Below, piece by piece: positions 7,811 to 16,583 of a stretch of DNA of 23,927 nt. How positions within the stretch are numbered: position 1 is the stretch's first letter; each line of letters opens with the position of its first letter. The notes beneath the pieces are model-generated. The model made no database searches, was not told the origin of the DNA, and saw only the letters and a program-made list of their open reading frames with translations. This DNA is from Hydrogenovibrio sp. UBA654. GTDB taxonomy: Bacteria; Pseudomonadota; Gammaproteobacteria; Thiomicrospirales; Thiomicrospiraceae. The position numbers and the translations under genes were made by a program. The stretch covers positions 1 to 23,927 of the forward strand of contig DBOE01000034.1 of assembly GCA_002299585.1 (NCBI GenBank). Reading direction: 5' to 3'.

Positions 7811-8587
7811 ATGCTATTGTTCAAAGAAACCTCAAACCTTGAGCTTAATAAAAAATCACAAACAATCTTTGAGAGTTTTTCTAAGATAGATAAACAAACG
7901 GTTGTACCAATGAAATTTGGTTGGCTAGAAGATCATCTTTCAGCAAAATTGGCTTTATTTCCAACTAATTCAGGGGCCATTTTTGTTGATTTTTTAGAGG
8001 GTAAAAAAAGACATCGCCGCCAATTTGGTGGGGGTAAAAGACAACCTATGGCAAGAGCTGTTGGTATAAATAGCAATAAAACACCTACTATTTTAGATGC
8101 TACTACTGGCATGGGTAATGACGCTTTTGTGTTTGCTAGTCTGGGCTGTAAAGTGCAAATGCTAGAACGCTCGCCAGTTATTGTATCTTTATTAAAAGAT
8201 GCTTTAGATAGAGCTAGCAAATTTAATGATACAGGTATTATGCGAATTATCAAAAATATGTCTTTAATAAATGATGATTCTGCTAATTTTTTATTAAAAA
8301 ATAAACCGATAATTGATGTGGTTTATATGGATCCTATGTATCCTAAAAAGAAAAAAAAAACTGCGGTTAAAAAAGAGATGGTTGCTTTGCAAAATTTAAT
8401 AGGTGCAGATTTAGATTCGAGCATTTTACTAGCGGCTGCTTTGCAGGTTGCCAAATTACGCGTAACCGTGAAACGCCCAGCTAAGGCACCTATAATTGCA
8501 TTAACAAGTGGTATTAAACCAGATACCTGTATTAAAAGCCCGAATACCCGTTATGATGTTTATTTTTGTAATTCACAAAGTTTTTAA
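7811..8587 (+). CDS. rsmJ: 16S rRNA m2G1516 methyltransferase
   Basis: SAM-dependent methyltransferase that modifies G1516 of 16S rRNA. The family signature is clear: HRRQFGGGK (68-76), the SAM-binding DATTGMGNDAF (96-106), QMLERSPV (116-123) and the catalytic-type DPMYP (174-178) followed by a Lys-rich turn and AVKKEM. Its 258 residues compare with about 250 in E. coli. AGGA at 7797-7800 lies 10 nt before the ATG at 7811. The Lys codons after DPMYP contain an A10 run (8351-8360). The 3' end overlaps the convergent recQ by 15 nt. With rsmE, this is the second 16S rRNA methylase in the window. Confidence 0.95.
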   Translation: MLLFKETSNLELNKKSQTIFESFSKIDKQTVVPMKFGWLEDHLSAKLALFPTNSGAIFVDFLEGKKRHRRQFGGGKRQPMARAVGINSNKTPTILDATTGMGNDAFVFASLGCKVQMLERSPVIVSLLKDALDRASKFNDTGIMRIIKNMSLINDDSANFLLKNKPIIDVVYMDPMYPKKKKKTAVKKEMVALQNLIGADLDSSILLAAALQVAKLRVTVKRPAKAPIIALTSGIKPDTCIKSPNTRYDVYFCNSQSF

Positions 8588-10414
8588 TAAATCTAAAAAT
8601 TCACCACCATATTTTTCTAGCTTAACTTCTGCAACCCCATTTATTTTTAAAAATTCTGTGTCATTAGTCGGCAATTGCATAGCCATTTCAACCAAACTTG
8701 CATCACCAAATATTTGGTAAGCTGGTTTATCTTCACTATCAGCAATATCTTTTCGTAGTTCTCTTAGCTCTTCAAAAATATCTAACTGGGCATCAGTTAA
8801 ATCTTCTTTTTGAGCCTTTTGTATACCCGATATTTTTTTAGTTTTTCCTGTTCTTGTTGCCTTATTTCTTGGCCGTGCAAGTTCCAGTTCTATTTGCCCT
8901 TTCAGCATTTCGCCAGCTTTAGTAGTTAACTTTAACACTGAAAAATTTTGTATATCTTGATATAAATATCCTAAGTGAATTAATTGGCGAACTATGCTTG
9001 CCCATTCATCCGCAGAAAATTCATTTCCTATGCCATAAGTGCTTATTTTTTGGTGTTGATTGTGCCTAATTTTTTCGTTATCCATGCCTCTTAAAATGTC
9101 AATTACATACTTGATACCAAATCCATGCCCGTTTGAGTCCGCTAAACGATACACACAAGACAAGACTTTTTGTGCGGCAACTTTAGCATCAAAAAAAGTA
9201 GGTGGATTTAAACAGACATCACAATTGCCACATTTTTTATCATGTTGTTCGCCAAAGTAATTTAACAGCACACTACGCCTGCAAGTAACCGCTTCGGCAA
9301 AATCTACCATGCAAGATAGTTTAAAAGTTTCAATCCGCTTTTGTTCTTCATCAGTTATATTGCCAATAAAATATTTAGCCGTCATAATATCTTGGGTTCC
9401 AAACAACAATAATGCTTCTGAGGAAAGTCCATCACGCCCAGCTCTACCTGTTTCTTGATAATAGCCTTCAATATTTTTAGGTAAATCATAATGAACTACA
9501 AAACGAACATCTGGTTTATCAATCCCCATGCCAAATGCAACTGTGGCAACTACAATGTTTATTTCATCTCGAATAAACTGGCGTTGAACAATCTGCCTAG
9601 TTTCTGCATCTAACCCTGCATGATAAGCCTTCGCCTTGTAACCTCCATTTTGTAAAATTAAGGCAACCTCGGCTACTCTTTTACGGCTAAGACAATAAAT
9701 TATGCCACTTTCATGCTCAGCATCTCTAGCCTCCAAAAAATTTATTAATTGTTTAGCAGGTTGCTTTTTTTCTAAAACTATATAGCGAATATTAGGCCGA
9801 TCAAAACTAGTAATATGGGTTTGTGGATTAACAAGCTGTAATTTATGTAAGATATCTTGGCGAGTTGTTTGGTCTGCGGTAGCAGTTAAAGCAATAAAGG
9901 GTACACTAGCGAAGTCTTTTCTTAGCTCACCGATTTGTGCATATTCTGGTCTAAAATCATGTCCCCATTGCGAAATACAATGAGCCTCATCTATAGCAAA
10001 TAAACTAATTGGCAAACCAAGTAATTGTTGTTTAAAAGTTTTATTTAATAATCTCTCTGGAGAAACATAAAGTAAATCTAACTCGCCAAGGTGCAATCGT
10101 TTTAAAACCTGCTCGGCAGAGTCGGCATTTAAACTGGAGTTATAATATTCTGCTCTTACCCCATTTGCTTTTAGAGAATCTACTTGATCCTGCATTAAGG
10201 CGATTAATGGTGAAACCACTATTGCAGTACCTTCTCTTAATAAGGCTGGAATTTGAAAACATAGTGATTTACCACCACCTGTTGGTATTAAAACAAAACA
10301 ATCTTTGTTGGCAATTACATCAGAAATTATTTCTGCTTGTTGTTCACGAAAATTATCATAGCCAAATATATTCTGTAGAATATCTAAAGCTGTTTGAAAA
10401 TTATTATTGCCCAT
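8573..10414 (-). CDS. recQ: ATP-dependent DNA helicase RecQ
   Basis: 3'-5' DNA helicase of the RecF recombination pathway. Visible are PTGGGKS Walker A (44-50), DEAH (142-145), TATAD (178-182), the QETGRAGRDG motif VI (320-329), zinc-binding cysteines 378, 395, 398 and 401, the RQC winged helix (about 405-515) and a C-terminal HRDC domain (about 540-613). Its 613 residues match E. coli RecQ, and nothing is missing. The ATG at 10414 has AAGG 12 nt upstream, a suboptimal spacing. The 3' end overlaps rsmJ by 15 nt, and the 5' end is divergent from tmcA across about 200 nt, so it is probably transcribed alone. Confidence 0.98.
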   Translation of the reverse strand: MGNNNFQTALDILQNIFGYDNFREQQAEIISDVIANKDCFVLIPTGGGKSLCFQIPALLREGTAIVVSPLIALMQDQVDSLKANGVRAEYYNSSLNADSAEQVLKRLHLGELDLLYVSPERLLNKTFKQQLLGLPISLFAIDEAHCISQWGHDFRPEYAQIGELRKDFASVPFIALTATADQTTRQDILHKLQLVNPQTHITSFDRPNIRYIVLEKKQPAKQLINFLEARDAEHESGIIYCLSRKRVAEVALILQNGGYKAKAYHAGLDAETRQIVQRQFIRDEINIVVATVAFGMGIDKPDVRFVVHYDLPKNIEGYYQETGRAGRDGLSSEALLLFGTQDIMTAKYFIGNITDEEQKRIETFKLSCMVDFAEAVTCRRSVLLNYFGEQHDKKCGNCDVCLNPPTFFDAKVAAQKVLSCVYRLADSNGHGFGIKYVIDILRGMDNEKIRHNQHQKISTYGIGNEFSADEWASIVRQLIHLGYLYQDIQNFSVLKLTTKAGEMLKGQIELELARPRNKATRTGKTKKISGIQKAQKEDLTDAQLDIFEELRELRKDIADSEDKPAYQIFGDASLVEMAMQLPTNDTEFLKINGVAEVKLEKYGGEFLDLLKTL

Positions 10415-10524
10415 AAATTAAATATGCCTTGAATTATAACTACCGTTGATTATAACCTTTACTTTAACCAGTTACTCTACAAAAATAGAAAGATAAAATA
10501 CATTAAATATTTATACTTCATGCT

Positions 10525-10530
10525 TATAAT
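10525..10530 (+). promoter_or_regulatory. candidate -10 element for tmcA
   Basis: A perfect TATAAT lies 86 nt before the tmcA start. The -35 region at 16-17 nt spacing (around 10502-10508) matches the consensus only about 3 of 6. The rest of the recQ-tmcA gap (10415-10615) is A/T-rich and shows nothing else convincing. Confidence 0.35.
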
Positions 10531-10615
10531 AGGTCTTTTAAAAATTATTGCCGAGCAAAAAAGAAACCAACATGGATAAAATCAGAAAATTTAAGATATT
10601 AATTACATTAGAAAA

Positions 10616-12760
10616 ATGGTTATGACAAAAACTTTTCTTAAAAATCTACTCTTAACTCTGGCTAATAATAGGCATAGAGAAATATTAGTTATTAAAGGCA
10701 ATAAAAAATACCGCTACGAAGCATTAAATTTAATTATTAAAATTTTTAATAATTTTAATAATGACTTTGAAGCTATAGAAATAGTAAATCAAGCAACTGA
10801 TAGGACAGATAGTACAAGACCAGTTAAACAAATTCTTGATAATAAATTGTCTGATTTTCTTGGGCAAGAAGTTGATCTAGTCATTTTTAGTTCTGAACAA
10901 GGAATAAATCCCAACAATTTAGCTCAGGCAACAGGAATGATTAGAGCAGGAGGACTTTGTATTTTAAGCCTACAACAAGACTGGCTAGAACAACCTAATT
11001 TAGCAATGCAAAAATACTTAAGCTTTCCTCTTAGATTAGAAGATGGTTTAAACGGCTTTAGATTGTTTTTAAGTAATAAACTTAATCAATATGCTATTAC
11101 TATAAAGCAAAACAAATCTTTGCCTGACCCCCCCTTTAAGGGTTTATTAACAACAAACAAGCAGGTTGTTTTAGCACCAACTAAAGAGCAATTAGAGGTT
11201 ATTAACGCAATTCAATCCGTGACTTTTGGGCATAGTAGACGCCCATTGTTAATAAACGCGGCTCGTGGAAGAGGAAAGTCCAGCTCATTAGGGTTTGCTA
11301 CGATTGAACTATTTAAACAAGGCAAACAACATATTGCTATTAGTGCCGCTAATCCAAACCAAACCAAACAAATTTTAACAAAAGCAATTCAATATTCTAA
11401 AAATAAAGAAAGCAACTTTAAAGTAGAACAACAACTAGCAACTAAAGTAATATTTAGCCAAAAAAATGATAATAAAGTTGATAAAACCTACTATACAATA
11501 CAGTTTTATGCCCCTGATGATCTGCTTCAAACAAAAAAACAACTAGATATTTTATTGGTAGATGAAGCGGCACATTTACCTTTACCACTATTAAAACAAT
11601 TAAGTGAAAAATACAGTCGAATTGTTTTTGCTACTACTAGTTCTGGATATGAAGGATCTGGCATGGGTTTTAAATTGAAATTTACTAAGATATTAGCTAA
11701 TTTAAACTACAAACAAATAACCATGATTCAGCCTATTCGTTGGAATGAGCATGACCCACTAGAGAACACCATTAATAAATCTTTACTGCTAGACAATTCC
11801 CAAGATACTCTAGCCAAAACTAAGATTAAAAACTTAATTTATCAAGAAGTTTCAACAAAAAAAATAGCTGATAACCCGTTGCTTGTAAAACAAATTTTTA
11901 TATTATTGATCAATGCTCATTACCAAACCAGCCCAAATGATTTAATGCAAATATTAGAAGACCCTAATTTAGTGCTATGGCTTGCTAGTAATCCTGCCGC
12001 ACAACCGGCCGCTGTTTTATTAGCTTTTAAAGAGGGGGGTATAGAGCAAATAATAGCCAATAAACGCTATCAAGGACACCTAGTTGCACAACTATTATTT
12101 CAGCAAAGTCAGCAAAAGTCATGGTTAACTCAAACTAGCTACAGAATTAACCGCTTAGCAGTTCATCCAGAATTACAAAATCAATCCATCGGCAGTAATT
12201 TACTAAATGCTTTTATTAAAAACAGGCAACAAAAAGCAGAGCTAAGCTATCTATCAGTTTCTTTTGCGGCAACGACTAAACTAATTAATTTTTGGACAAA
12301 ACAGCATTTTTTACCTGCCTATCTAGGAATAAAAAGGGATAAATCTAGTGCGACTTATTCTATAACTATGCTATACGGGTTAAATGATTTCTCACAACAA
12401 CAAATATTTTCTAATATGACCATTTATGCCACACAATTTGCTTATTTATTACAATCAACCTTCCAAAGCTTAGATGTTAATCTTATTATTAAATTACTCC
12501 AACTACTAAATTTTAAAAAAATTGCTTTGCCGATTGGCTACTTAAACAACCAGCCCTTTGAAACAGTATCTTCTTTGTTACAGCAATGGAGCTTGGCAAA
12601 CCCTAATAAAATTAATAAACTAACTATGCCAATAAAAGATGTTTGGGTTAAAAAAATACTCCAAAATAAGAGCTGGCAAGAAGTTGTTAGCCAAAGCGAT
12701 TACATTAGCCGTAAGCAAATAGAAGAGGAATTTAGAAAGTTCTTAAAAACTGTAAATTGA
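10616..12760 (+). CDS. tmcA: tRNA(Met) cytidine acetyltransferase
   Basis: Acetylates C34 of the elongator tRNA(Met) anticodon using acetyl-CoA and ATP. The order is an N-terminal DUF1726-type domain (about 1-170), a RecD-like helicase module with AARGRGKSS Walker A (215-223) and DEAAH (316-320), the signature NAHYQTSPNDL (433-443), a GNAT fold with RLAVHPELQNQSIGSNLL (513-530) and LSYLSVSFAATTKLINFW (543-560), and a helical tail to residue 714. E. coli TmcA has 671 residues. Two starts are close together, ATG at 10616 and ATG at 10622; the second has AGAAA 7 nt upstream and may be the true one. A C7 tract encodes Asp-Pro-Pro at the linker (residues 171-173). The gene ends 6 nt from the convergent fructosamine-kinase gene. 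Confidence 0.95.
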   Translation: MVMTKTFLKNLLLTLANNRHREILVIKGNKKYRYEALNLIIKIFNNFNNDFEAIEIVNQATDRTDSTRPVKQILDNKLSDFLGQEVDLVIFSSEQGINPNNLAQATGMIRAGGLCILSLQQDWLEQPNLAMQKYLSFPLRLEDGLNGFRLFLSNKLNQYAITIKQNKSLPDPPFKGLLTTNKQVVLAPTKEQLEVINAIQSVTFGHSRRPLLINAARGRGKSSSLGFATIELFKQGKQHIAISAANPNQTKQILTKAIQYSKNKESNFKVEQQLATKVIFSQKNDNKVDKTYYTIQFYAPDDLLQTKKQLDILLVDEAAHLPLPLLKQLSEKYSRIVFATTSSGYEGSGMGFKLKFTKILANLNYKQITMIQPIRWNEHDPLENTINKSLLLDNSQDTLAKTKIKNLIYQEVSTKKIADNPLLVKQIFILLINAHYQTSPNDLMQILEDPNLVLWLASNPAAQPAAVLLAFKEGGIEQIIANKRYQGHLVAQLLFQQSQQKSWLTQTSYRINRLAVHPELQNQSIGSNLLNAFIKNRQQKAELSYLSVSFAATTKLINFWTKQHFLPAYLGIKRDKSSATYSITMLYGLNDFSQQQIFSNMTIYATQFAYLLQSTFQSLDVNLIIKLLQLLNFKKIALPIGYLNNQPFETVSSLLQQWSLANPNKINKLTMPIKDVWVKKILQNKSWQEVVSQSDYISRKQIEEEFRKFLKTVN
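11128..11134 (+). repeat. C7 tract in tmcA
   Basis: Seven C residues within codons for Asp-Pro-Pro (residues 171-173), in the linker between the N-terminal and helicase domains. The flanks are CTGA and TTTAAG. Confidence 0.85.
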
Positions 12761-12766
12761 TATAGT

Positions 12767-13651
12767 CTATAGTGAGGCTAGACAAGAGTTTATACAACGC
12801 AATGCCTGCATATCATAACTGCCTGCAAACATATTATAGTGATTTAAATAATGGTAAACATGGTATAAATTTTTTCTTTGCTGATAACCTTTATCTATTG
12901 GAAAGACCTGATTATATCCTTTGTAAAAAGATGGTGAAAATCCACCAAATATTTCGCTCATAGCTAGATCGGTTTCTCTATCACCAATATAACTAGCGGG
13001 ATCGTAAAATACCGCACTGCCATCACTTAAAAAACTACTATTACCCCCCCATAAATCACCATGCAAATAAGATGGTTTAGGGCTGTAATTTTGAAAAAAT
13101 CTTGGTAGCTGTTTAATTAATTCTTCAACTTGTTTAACTAGTTGTGAATTCGCTGAATTTTTTATCGCTAAGTCTAACTGTGCTTGCAAACGGTTTTCTG
13201 AATAAAAGGCAACCCAACAATCTTGCCAATTATTTTTTTGTGAAATAGTTCCTATATAGTTATCTTCAAACCAGCCATATTTTTTTTCATCAAACAAGTG
13301 ATGATGCAGTAAAGCTAGGTCTTTACCGCGTTGAATATCGTCACCCTTAGAAGATAATGGCAAGTACTCAAGTAATAACCAACTTGTTTGAGCAAATTTC
13401 CCATAGGCAAAAACTTTAGGAACAGTAATACTAAAAGTACCCGCTAAAGTATTTAAGTTATTTGCTTCTTTAAATAATAGATCATACTGGTTAAGCGAAT
13501 TTACTTTTAAAAAAAAATCTCCTTCGCTAGTATGTAAGTGAAAAGCTTGATTAATATCACCACCAGCAATAGAACTAACCGAATAAATATTAATAGCTAT
13601 ATTATGGTGTTTGGTTAAATGTTCACTAAATTGTTGCCAGTTAACTTGCAT
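12767..13651 (-). CDS. fructosamine kinase family protein (APH-like fold)
   Basis: Small-molecule kinase of the fructosamine/ribulosamine-kinase family, which phosphorylates sugar adducts on amines so that they decompose (protein deglycation). The motifs, numbered from a TTG three codons upstream, are FLKV with ATP-binding Lys52, DNYIG (133-137), the catalytic HGDLWGGN (200-207) and the metal-binding YDPASYIGDRE (219-229). I choose the ATG at 13651, which sits 1 nt after the mrcA stop; a TTG at 13660 would overlap mrcA by 8 nt and is the alternative. Either way it is tightly coupled to mrcA. Length is 294-297 residues, typical for the family. A C7/G7 tract encodes Trp-Gly-Gly of the catalytic motif. 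The substrate is not predictable. Its pairing with a cell-wall synthase is unusual. Confidence 0.93.
   Translation of the reverse strand: MQVNWQQFSEHLTKHHNIAINIYSVSSIAGGDINQAFHLHTSEGDFFLKVNSLNQYDLLFKEANNLNTLAGTFSITVPKVFAYGKFAQTSWLLLEYLPLSSKGDDIQRGKDLALLHHHLFDEKKYGWFEDNYIGTISQKNNWQDCWVAFYSENRLQAQLDLAIKNSANSQLVKQVEELIKQLPRFFQNYSPKPSYLHGDLWGGNSSFLSDGSAVFYDPASYIGDRETDLAMSEIFGGFSPSFYKGYNQVFPIDKGYQQRKNLYHVYHYLNHYNMFAGSYDMQALRCINSCLASL
13044..13050 (-). repeat. G7 tract in the fructosamine-kinase active-site motif
   Basis: Seven G on the coding strand encode part of Trp-Gly-Gly in HGDLWGGN; the plus strand reads ATTA then C7. A slip here would destroy the kinase active site. Confidence 0.85.
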
Positions 13652-13652
13652 T

Positions 13653-16070
13653 TTACTCAAATAATTTCTGAGTCATTTTTTCTATATCTTGTTCAGAAAC
13701 ATCTGGCACTTCAGGGGCAAGTTCCTCTCTAAATATTTCAAATAATGCCCCTGGAGTGTCGGCAGGCACAGCCTCTCCTGTTTCTCTATCAATCGGGATA
13801 TTAACCAAGCCCTCTGGTGTAGGGTATATGGTTTCTGGCTCATCGACAAGAACTACTCGCATATAATCAATCCAAATAGGTAGTGCTGCTCTACCTGCAT
13901 ATTCAGACCTACCCATAGTTTTAGGAGTATCAAAACCGACCCATACTGTTGTAGTTATATTTGGAGTAAAGCCAGAAAACCAAGCATCTTTTTGAACATT
14001 AGTAGTACCAGTTTTACCAGCTATATCTGAACGACCTAGCGATTTTGCCTTCCTCGCCGTACCATAGTTAATTACATCTTGCATCATTGAATTTATAATA
14101 TAGCTATTTTGTTTAGAAATAACTCTAGGTGCATTAATGGTGTCATCTTCTAAACATTGCGAAAAACAAGCCTTAAGAGGTTCGGCTTGATAAATAGTTG
14201 AACCATCAAAGTCCTGTATAGAATCTATTATGTAAGGGTCAATTAAATACCCTGTATTGGCAATAACGCCATAGGCTCTTACAACTTCCAAAGGAGAAAA
14301 CTCTGCCGAACCAAGAGCCAAAGAAAGATCTCTATGTTTATTTAATTCAGTAAGCGGAAGACCAAATTTTTTAAAATGATTGATGGAATATTTAATGCCA
14401 AGCTTTCTTAACAACCTTATAGAAACTAAATTTCTTGAATTAGTCAAAGCCACTCTCAATCTTGTCGGCCCATAAAACCTACCAGAGTAATTTTCTGGAC
14501 GCCAAGTATCTTCTAAAGCATCATCATGAAACACCACAGGGGCATCATTAATAATGCTGGCAGCTGTCATACCTTGTTGTAAAGCGGCTGAATATAAAAA
14601 GGGTTTTATATTAGAACCTATTTGCCTTCTTGCTTGAGTAGCTCGGTTAAACTTACTTTTAAAAAAATCATATCCTCCAACTAAAGCCTTAATTTTACCA
14701 TTATTTGAGTTGATAGAAACTAGCCCTGAATCTACTTGTGGATTTTGTGCTAATTGCCAACCCTCGGTAGTTTTTTGCACATAAATAACATCACCAACCT
14801 GTAAAACATCCACTACCTCTACTGGCTGTTTGCCTTTTTTATTTACATTAATATAAGGCTTTGCCCAGAGCATACTTTCTAAACTTAAAGTTCCCTCTGC
14901 CCCATCCTCCATATAAATGTCCGCACTATCAGTAGAAACTTTAGTAACTACTGCCACCAATAAATCAGCAAAATTTTCTATATTTTTAAGGGTTTTTTCT
15001 AATTCAACTTTATCAGCTAAATCTGTAACACCCAACTGTAAGATAGCCCCCCTGTAACCATGTCTAACCTCATAATCTTGCAGACCTTTTCTAACAGCTA
15101 TATTTGCTGCATTTTGCGACTTGCTATCTATAGTAGTAACTAGGGTTAAACCATTTTTTAAAGCCTCTTCACCAAGTTTATTCACCGCAAAGGCTCTTGC
15201 CATTTCTGCAACATAACCTGCTTCCACCTCTATTCTTGCTCCTGTTAGACGGGCATGCACAGGCTGAGATTGAGCCAAAATCATTTCTTCTTTAGAAATA
15301 TATTTATTATTATACATGCGACGCAACACATAATTTCTGCGTAGCTTAGCTCTTTGCGGATTGTAAATTGGATTATATCTTGAAGGAGCTTTAGGCAGAC
15401 CTGCTATCATCGCAAATTCATCAAGAGTTAAGTCGTCTAGTTTTTTACCATAATAGGTTTGAGCAGCGGCGGCCACCCCATAAGAACGATAACCTAAGAA
15501 GATTTTATTTAAATAAAGAGAAAGTATTTCTTGTTTTGAAACTTGATGCTCTATTTTATAAGACAGCACGATTTCATTTAATTTACGCAAATAGGTTTTT
15601 TTTTTGCTTAAAAAGAAATTTCTAGCTACCTGCATAGTTATGGTAGAACCACCAGATTTTTTACTACCGGTTGTAATCAACTCATAAAGAGCTCGGGCAA
15701 GACCTTTAAAGTCTACCCCTCCATGCTGAAAAAAACTACTATCCTCTGCTGAGACTATTGCCTTAGTCATTTTTTCAGGAATTTGAGCATAATTTAGTGG
15801 AATTCGTTTTTTAGTGCCTATTTCACTAATGAGTTTATTGTCAGCGGTAACAATACGCAGGGGAACTTGGTAAGAGACATCTTTAAGACTAGATGCATTT
15901 GGTAAACTGGGATAAATAGTTACAGCATAAACAATAATCGCAATAATAGGGGTTACTACGAAAAAAAAGACGGCTAGTAAAATAAAAAATAACTTAACCG
16001 GTTTTTTGGGTTTTTTAGTTGATACTAGTACATTGTTGGTAGGCTCTGGATCTAAGTTTATTTCTGGCAT
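13653..16070 (-). CDS. mrcA: penicillin-binding protein 1A (class A PBP)
   Basis: Bifunctional peptidoglycan synthase anchored in the inner membrane. The order is a basic cytoplasmic tail (1-25), a membrane helix (about 27-52), and glycosyltransferase family 51 with SAEDSSFFQHGG (107-118; catalytic Glu109), GGSTITMQVARN (140-151) and KLNEI (163-167). An OB-like insert (about 335-450) follows, then the transpeptidase with nucleophile Ser486 in GSNIKP, the SRN motif (545-547) and KTGTT (686-690). Its 805 residues compare with 850 in E. coli, and all catalytic motifs are intact. No Shine-Dalgarno is visible before the ATG at 16070; instead an 11-bp inverted repeat ends two bases upstream. An A10 run (plus 15596-15605) encodes Lys residues in the GT domain. 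A fructosamine-kinase gene follows directly. Confidence 0.97.
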   Translation of the reverse strand: MPEINLDPEPTNNVLVSTKKPKKPVKLFFILLAVFFFVVTPIIAIIVYAVTIYPSLPNASSLKDVSYQVPLRIVTADNKLISEIGTKKRIPLNYAQIPEKMTKAIVSAEDSSFFQHGGVDFKGLARALYELITTGSKKSGGSTITMQVARNFFLSKKKTYLRKLNEIVLSYKIEHQVSKQEILSLYLNKIFLGYRSYGVAAAAQTYYGKKLDDLTLDEFAMIAGLPKAPSRYNPIYNPQRAKLRRNYVLRRMYNNKYISKEEMILAQSQPVHARLTGARIEVEAGYVAEMARAFAVNKLGEEALKNGLTLVTTIDSKSQNAANIAVRKGLQDYEVRHGYRGAILQLGVTDLADKVELEKTLKNIENFADLLVAVVTKVSTDSADIYMEDGAEGTLSLESMLWAKPYINVNKKGKQPVEVVDVLQVGDVIYVQKTTEGWQLAQNPQVDSGLVSINSNNGKIKALVGGYDFFKSKFNRATQARRQIGSNIKPFLYSAALQQGMTAASIINDAPVVFHDDALEDTWRPENYSGRFYGPTRLRVALTNSRNLVSIRLLRKLGIKYSINHFKKFGLPLTELNKHRDLSLALGSAEFSPLEVVRAYGVIANTGYLIDPYIIDSIQDFDGSTIYQAEPLKACFSQCLEDDTINAPRVISKQNSYIINSMMQDVINYGTARKAKSLGRSDIAGKTGTTNVQKDAWFSGFTPNITTTVWVGFDTPKTMGRSEYAGRAALPIWIDYMRVVLVDEPETIYPTPEGLVNIPIDRETGEAVPADTPGALFEIFREELAPEVPDVSEQDIEKMTQKLFE

Positions 16071-16072
16071 AT

Positions 16073-16117
16073 TAACTGGGTATTACTTTCAATGAAAAAA
16101 ATAATTATACCCAGTTA
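16073..16117 (-). promoter_or_regulatory. 11-bp inverted repeat directly ahead of mrcA
   Basis: TAACTGGGTAT (16073-16083) and ATACCCAGTTA (16107-16117) are perfect complements separated by 23 nt, with a smaller TTTCA/TGAAA pair in the loop. In mRNA the hairpin would end about 2 nt before the mrcA AUG and cover the place where a ribosome binding site should be. No T-run follows, so it is not a typical terminator. It could be a translational control element or a binding site for a dimeric regulator. Confidence 0.7.
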
Positions 16118-16141
16118 TAAACTAAAAATTATTATTTAAAA

Positions 16142-16354
16142 TTATTTTTTAGAATATCTACCCGTTTTAATATCGCCGTACATTAAAAATAATGTTCCCC
16201 AAATAATATATATTATTGCAAAATAAACAGCAAACTGAGCTATAGAAATTTGTACAATTTTAGGTAATATATCCGCCCAAATGCCTAATAAAACGGCAAG
16301 TGGTATAACAACAGTTACTACTAAAACACCAAGCATCTTCAAAAAATTAGACAT
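16142..16354 (-). CDS. small two-helix membrane protein, unknown
   Basis: A 70-residue hydrophobic protein that I do not recognise. It has two likely membrane helices (about 7-27 and 40-60) separated by a short ADILPK turn, and a basic tail GRYSKK. I choose the ATG at 16354 because GGGGA lies about 9 nt upstream; a TTG at 16381 would add 9 residues across that ribosome binding site. It lies 71 nt upstream of mrcA on the same strand and has its own promoter candidate, so it may be the first gene of the mrcA transcript. A link with PBP1A function is only inference from position. Confidence 0.7.
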   Translation of the reverse strand: MSNFLKMLGVLVVTVVIPLAVLLGIWADILPKIVQISIAQFAVYFAIIYIIWGTLFLMYGDIKTGRYSKK

Positions 16355-16398
16355 TTTTCTATCCCCATAAAAGTTCAACAATAAACACTAGTGAACAA

Positions 16399-16427
16399 AC
16401 TATACTAGGTTTTAGGTAAGATTACAA
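16399..16427 (-). promoter_or_regulatory. sigma70-type promoter candidate for the small membrane gene/mrcA
   Basis: On the minus strand, TTGTAA (16422-16427) and TATAGT (16399-16404) are separated by 17 nt. The predicted transcription start falls near 16392, inside an 8-bp palindrome CACTAGTG (16386-16393), about 38 nt before the chosen start codon. Confidence 0.5.
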
Positions 16428-16475
16428 ATCTATAAATAGATATTATATCTTGATATTGAAAACTTGGCGTTGCCA

Positions 16476-16492
16476 GCATAAGCATAAGCATA
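16476..16492. repeat. short GCATAA tandem repeat
   Basis: GCATAA is present 2.8 times in tandem in the gap between the divergent small membrane gene and purE. The last AGCATA (16487-16492) is complementary to TATGCT at 16516-16521. No function is assigned. Confidence 0.6.
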
Positions 16493-16555
16493 CTGATCAT
16501 ACTATAAAAAACTTATATGCTAATCTCTTCTGTAGATTTGGGAGATAAGTGTCAA

Positions 16556-16583
16556 TTGATTTTTTACGGGAATAGTGTACAAT
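16556..16583 (+). promoter_or_regulatory. sigma70-type promoter candidate for purEK
   Basis: TTGATT (16556-16561) and TACAAT (16578-16583) are separated by 16 nt. The start would fall near 16590, giving a leader of about 27 nt before the purE ATG. I see no sequence like the E. coli PurR box. Confidence 0.5.

Noticed and set aside
13652..13660. TTG start at 13660 for the fructosamine-kinase gene
   Set aside because: An ATG three codons later sits 1 nt after the mrcA stop and suits coupled translation better; neither has a strong Shine-Dalgarno, so the TTG remains possible.
16476..16521. CRISPR-like or regulatory array from GCATAA repeats
   Set aside because: Under three copies of 6 bp with no spacers; simple-sequence repeat only.
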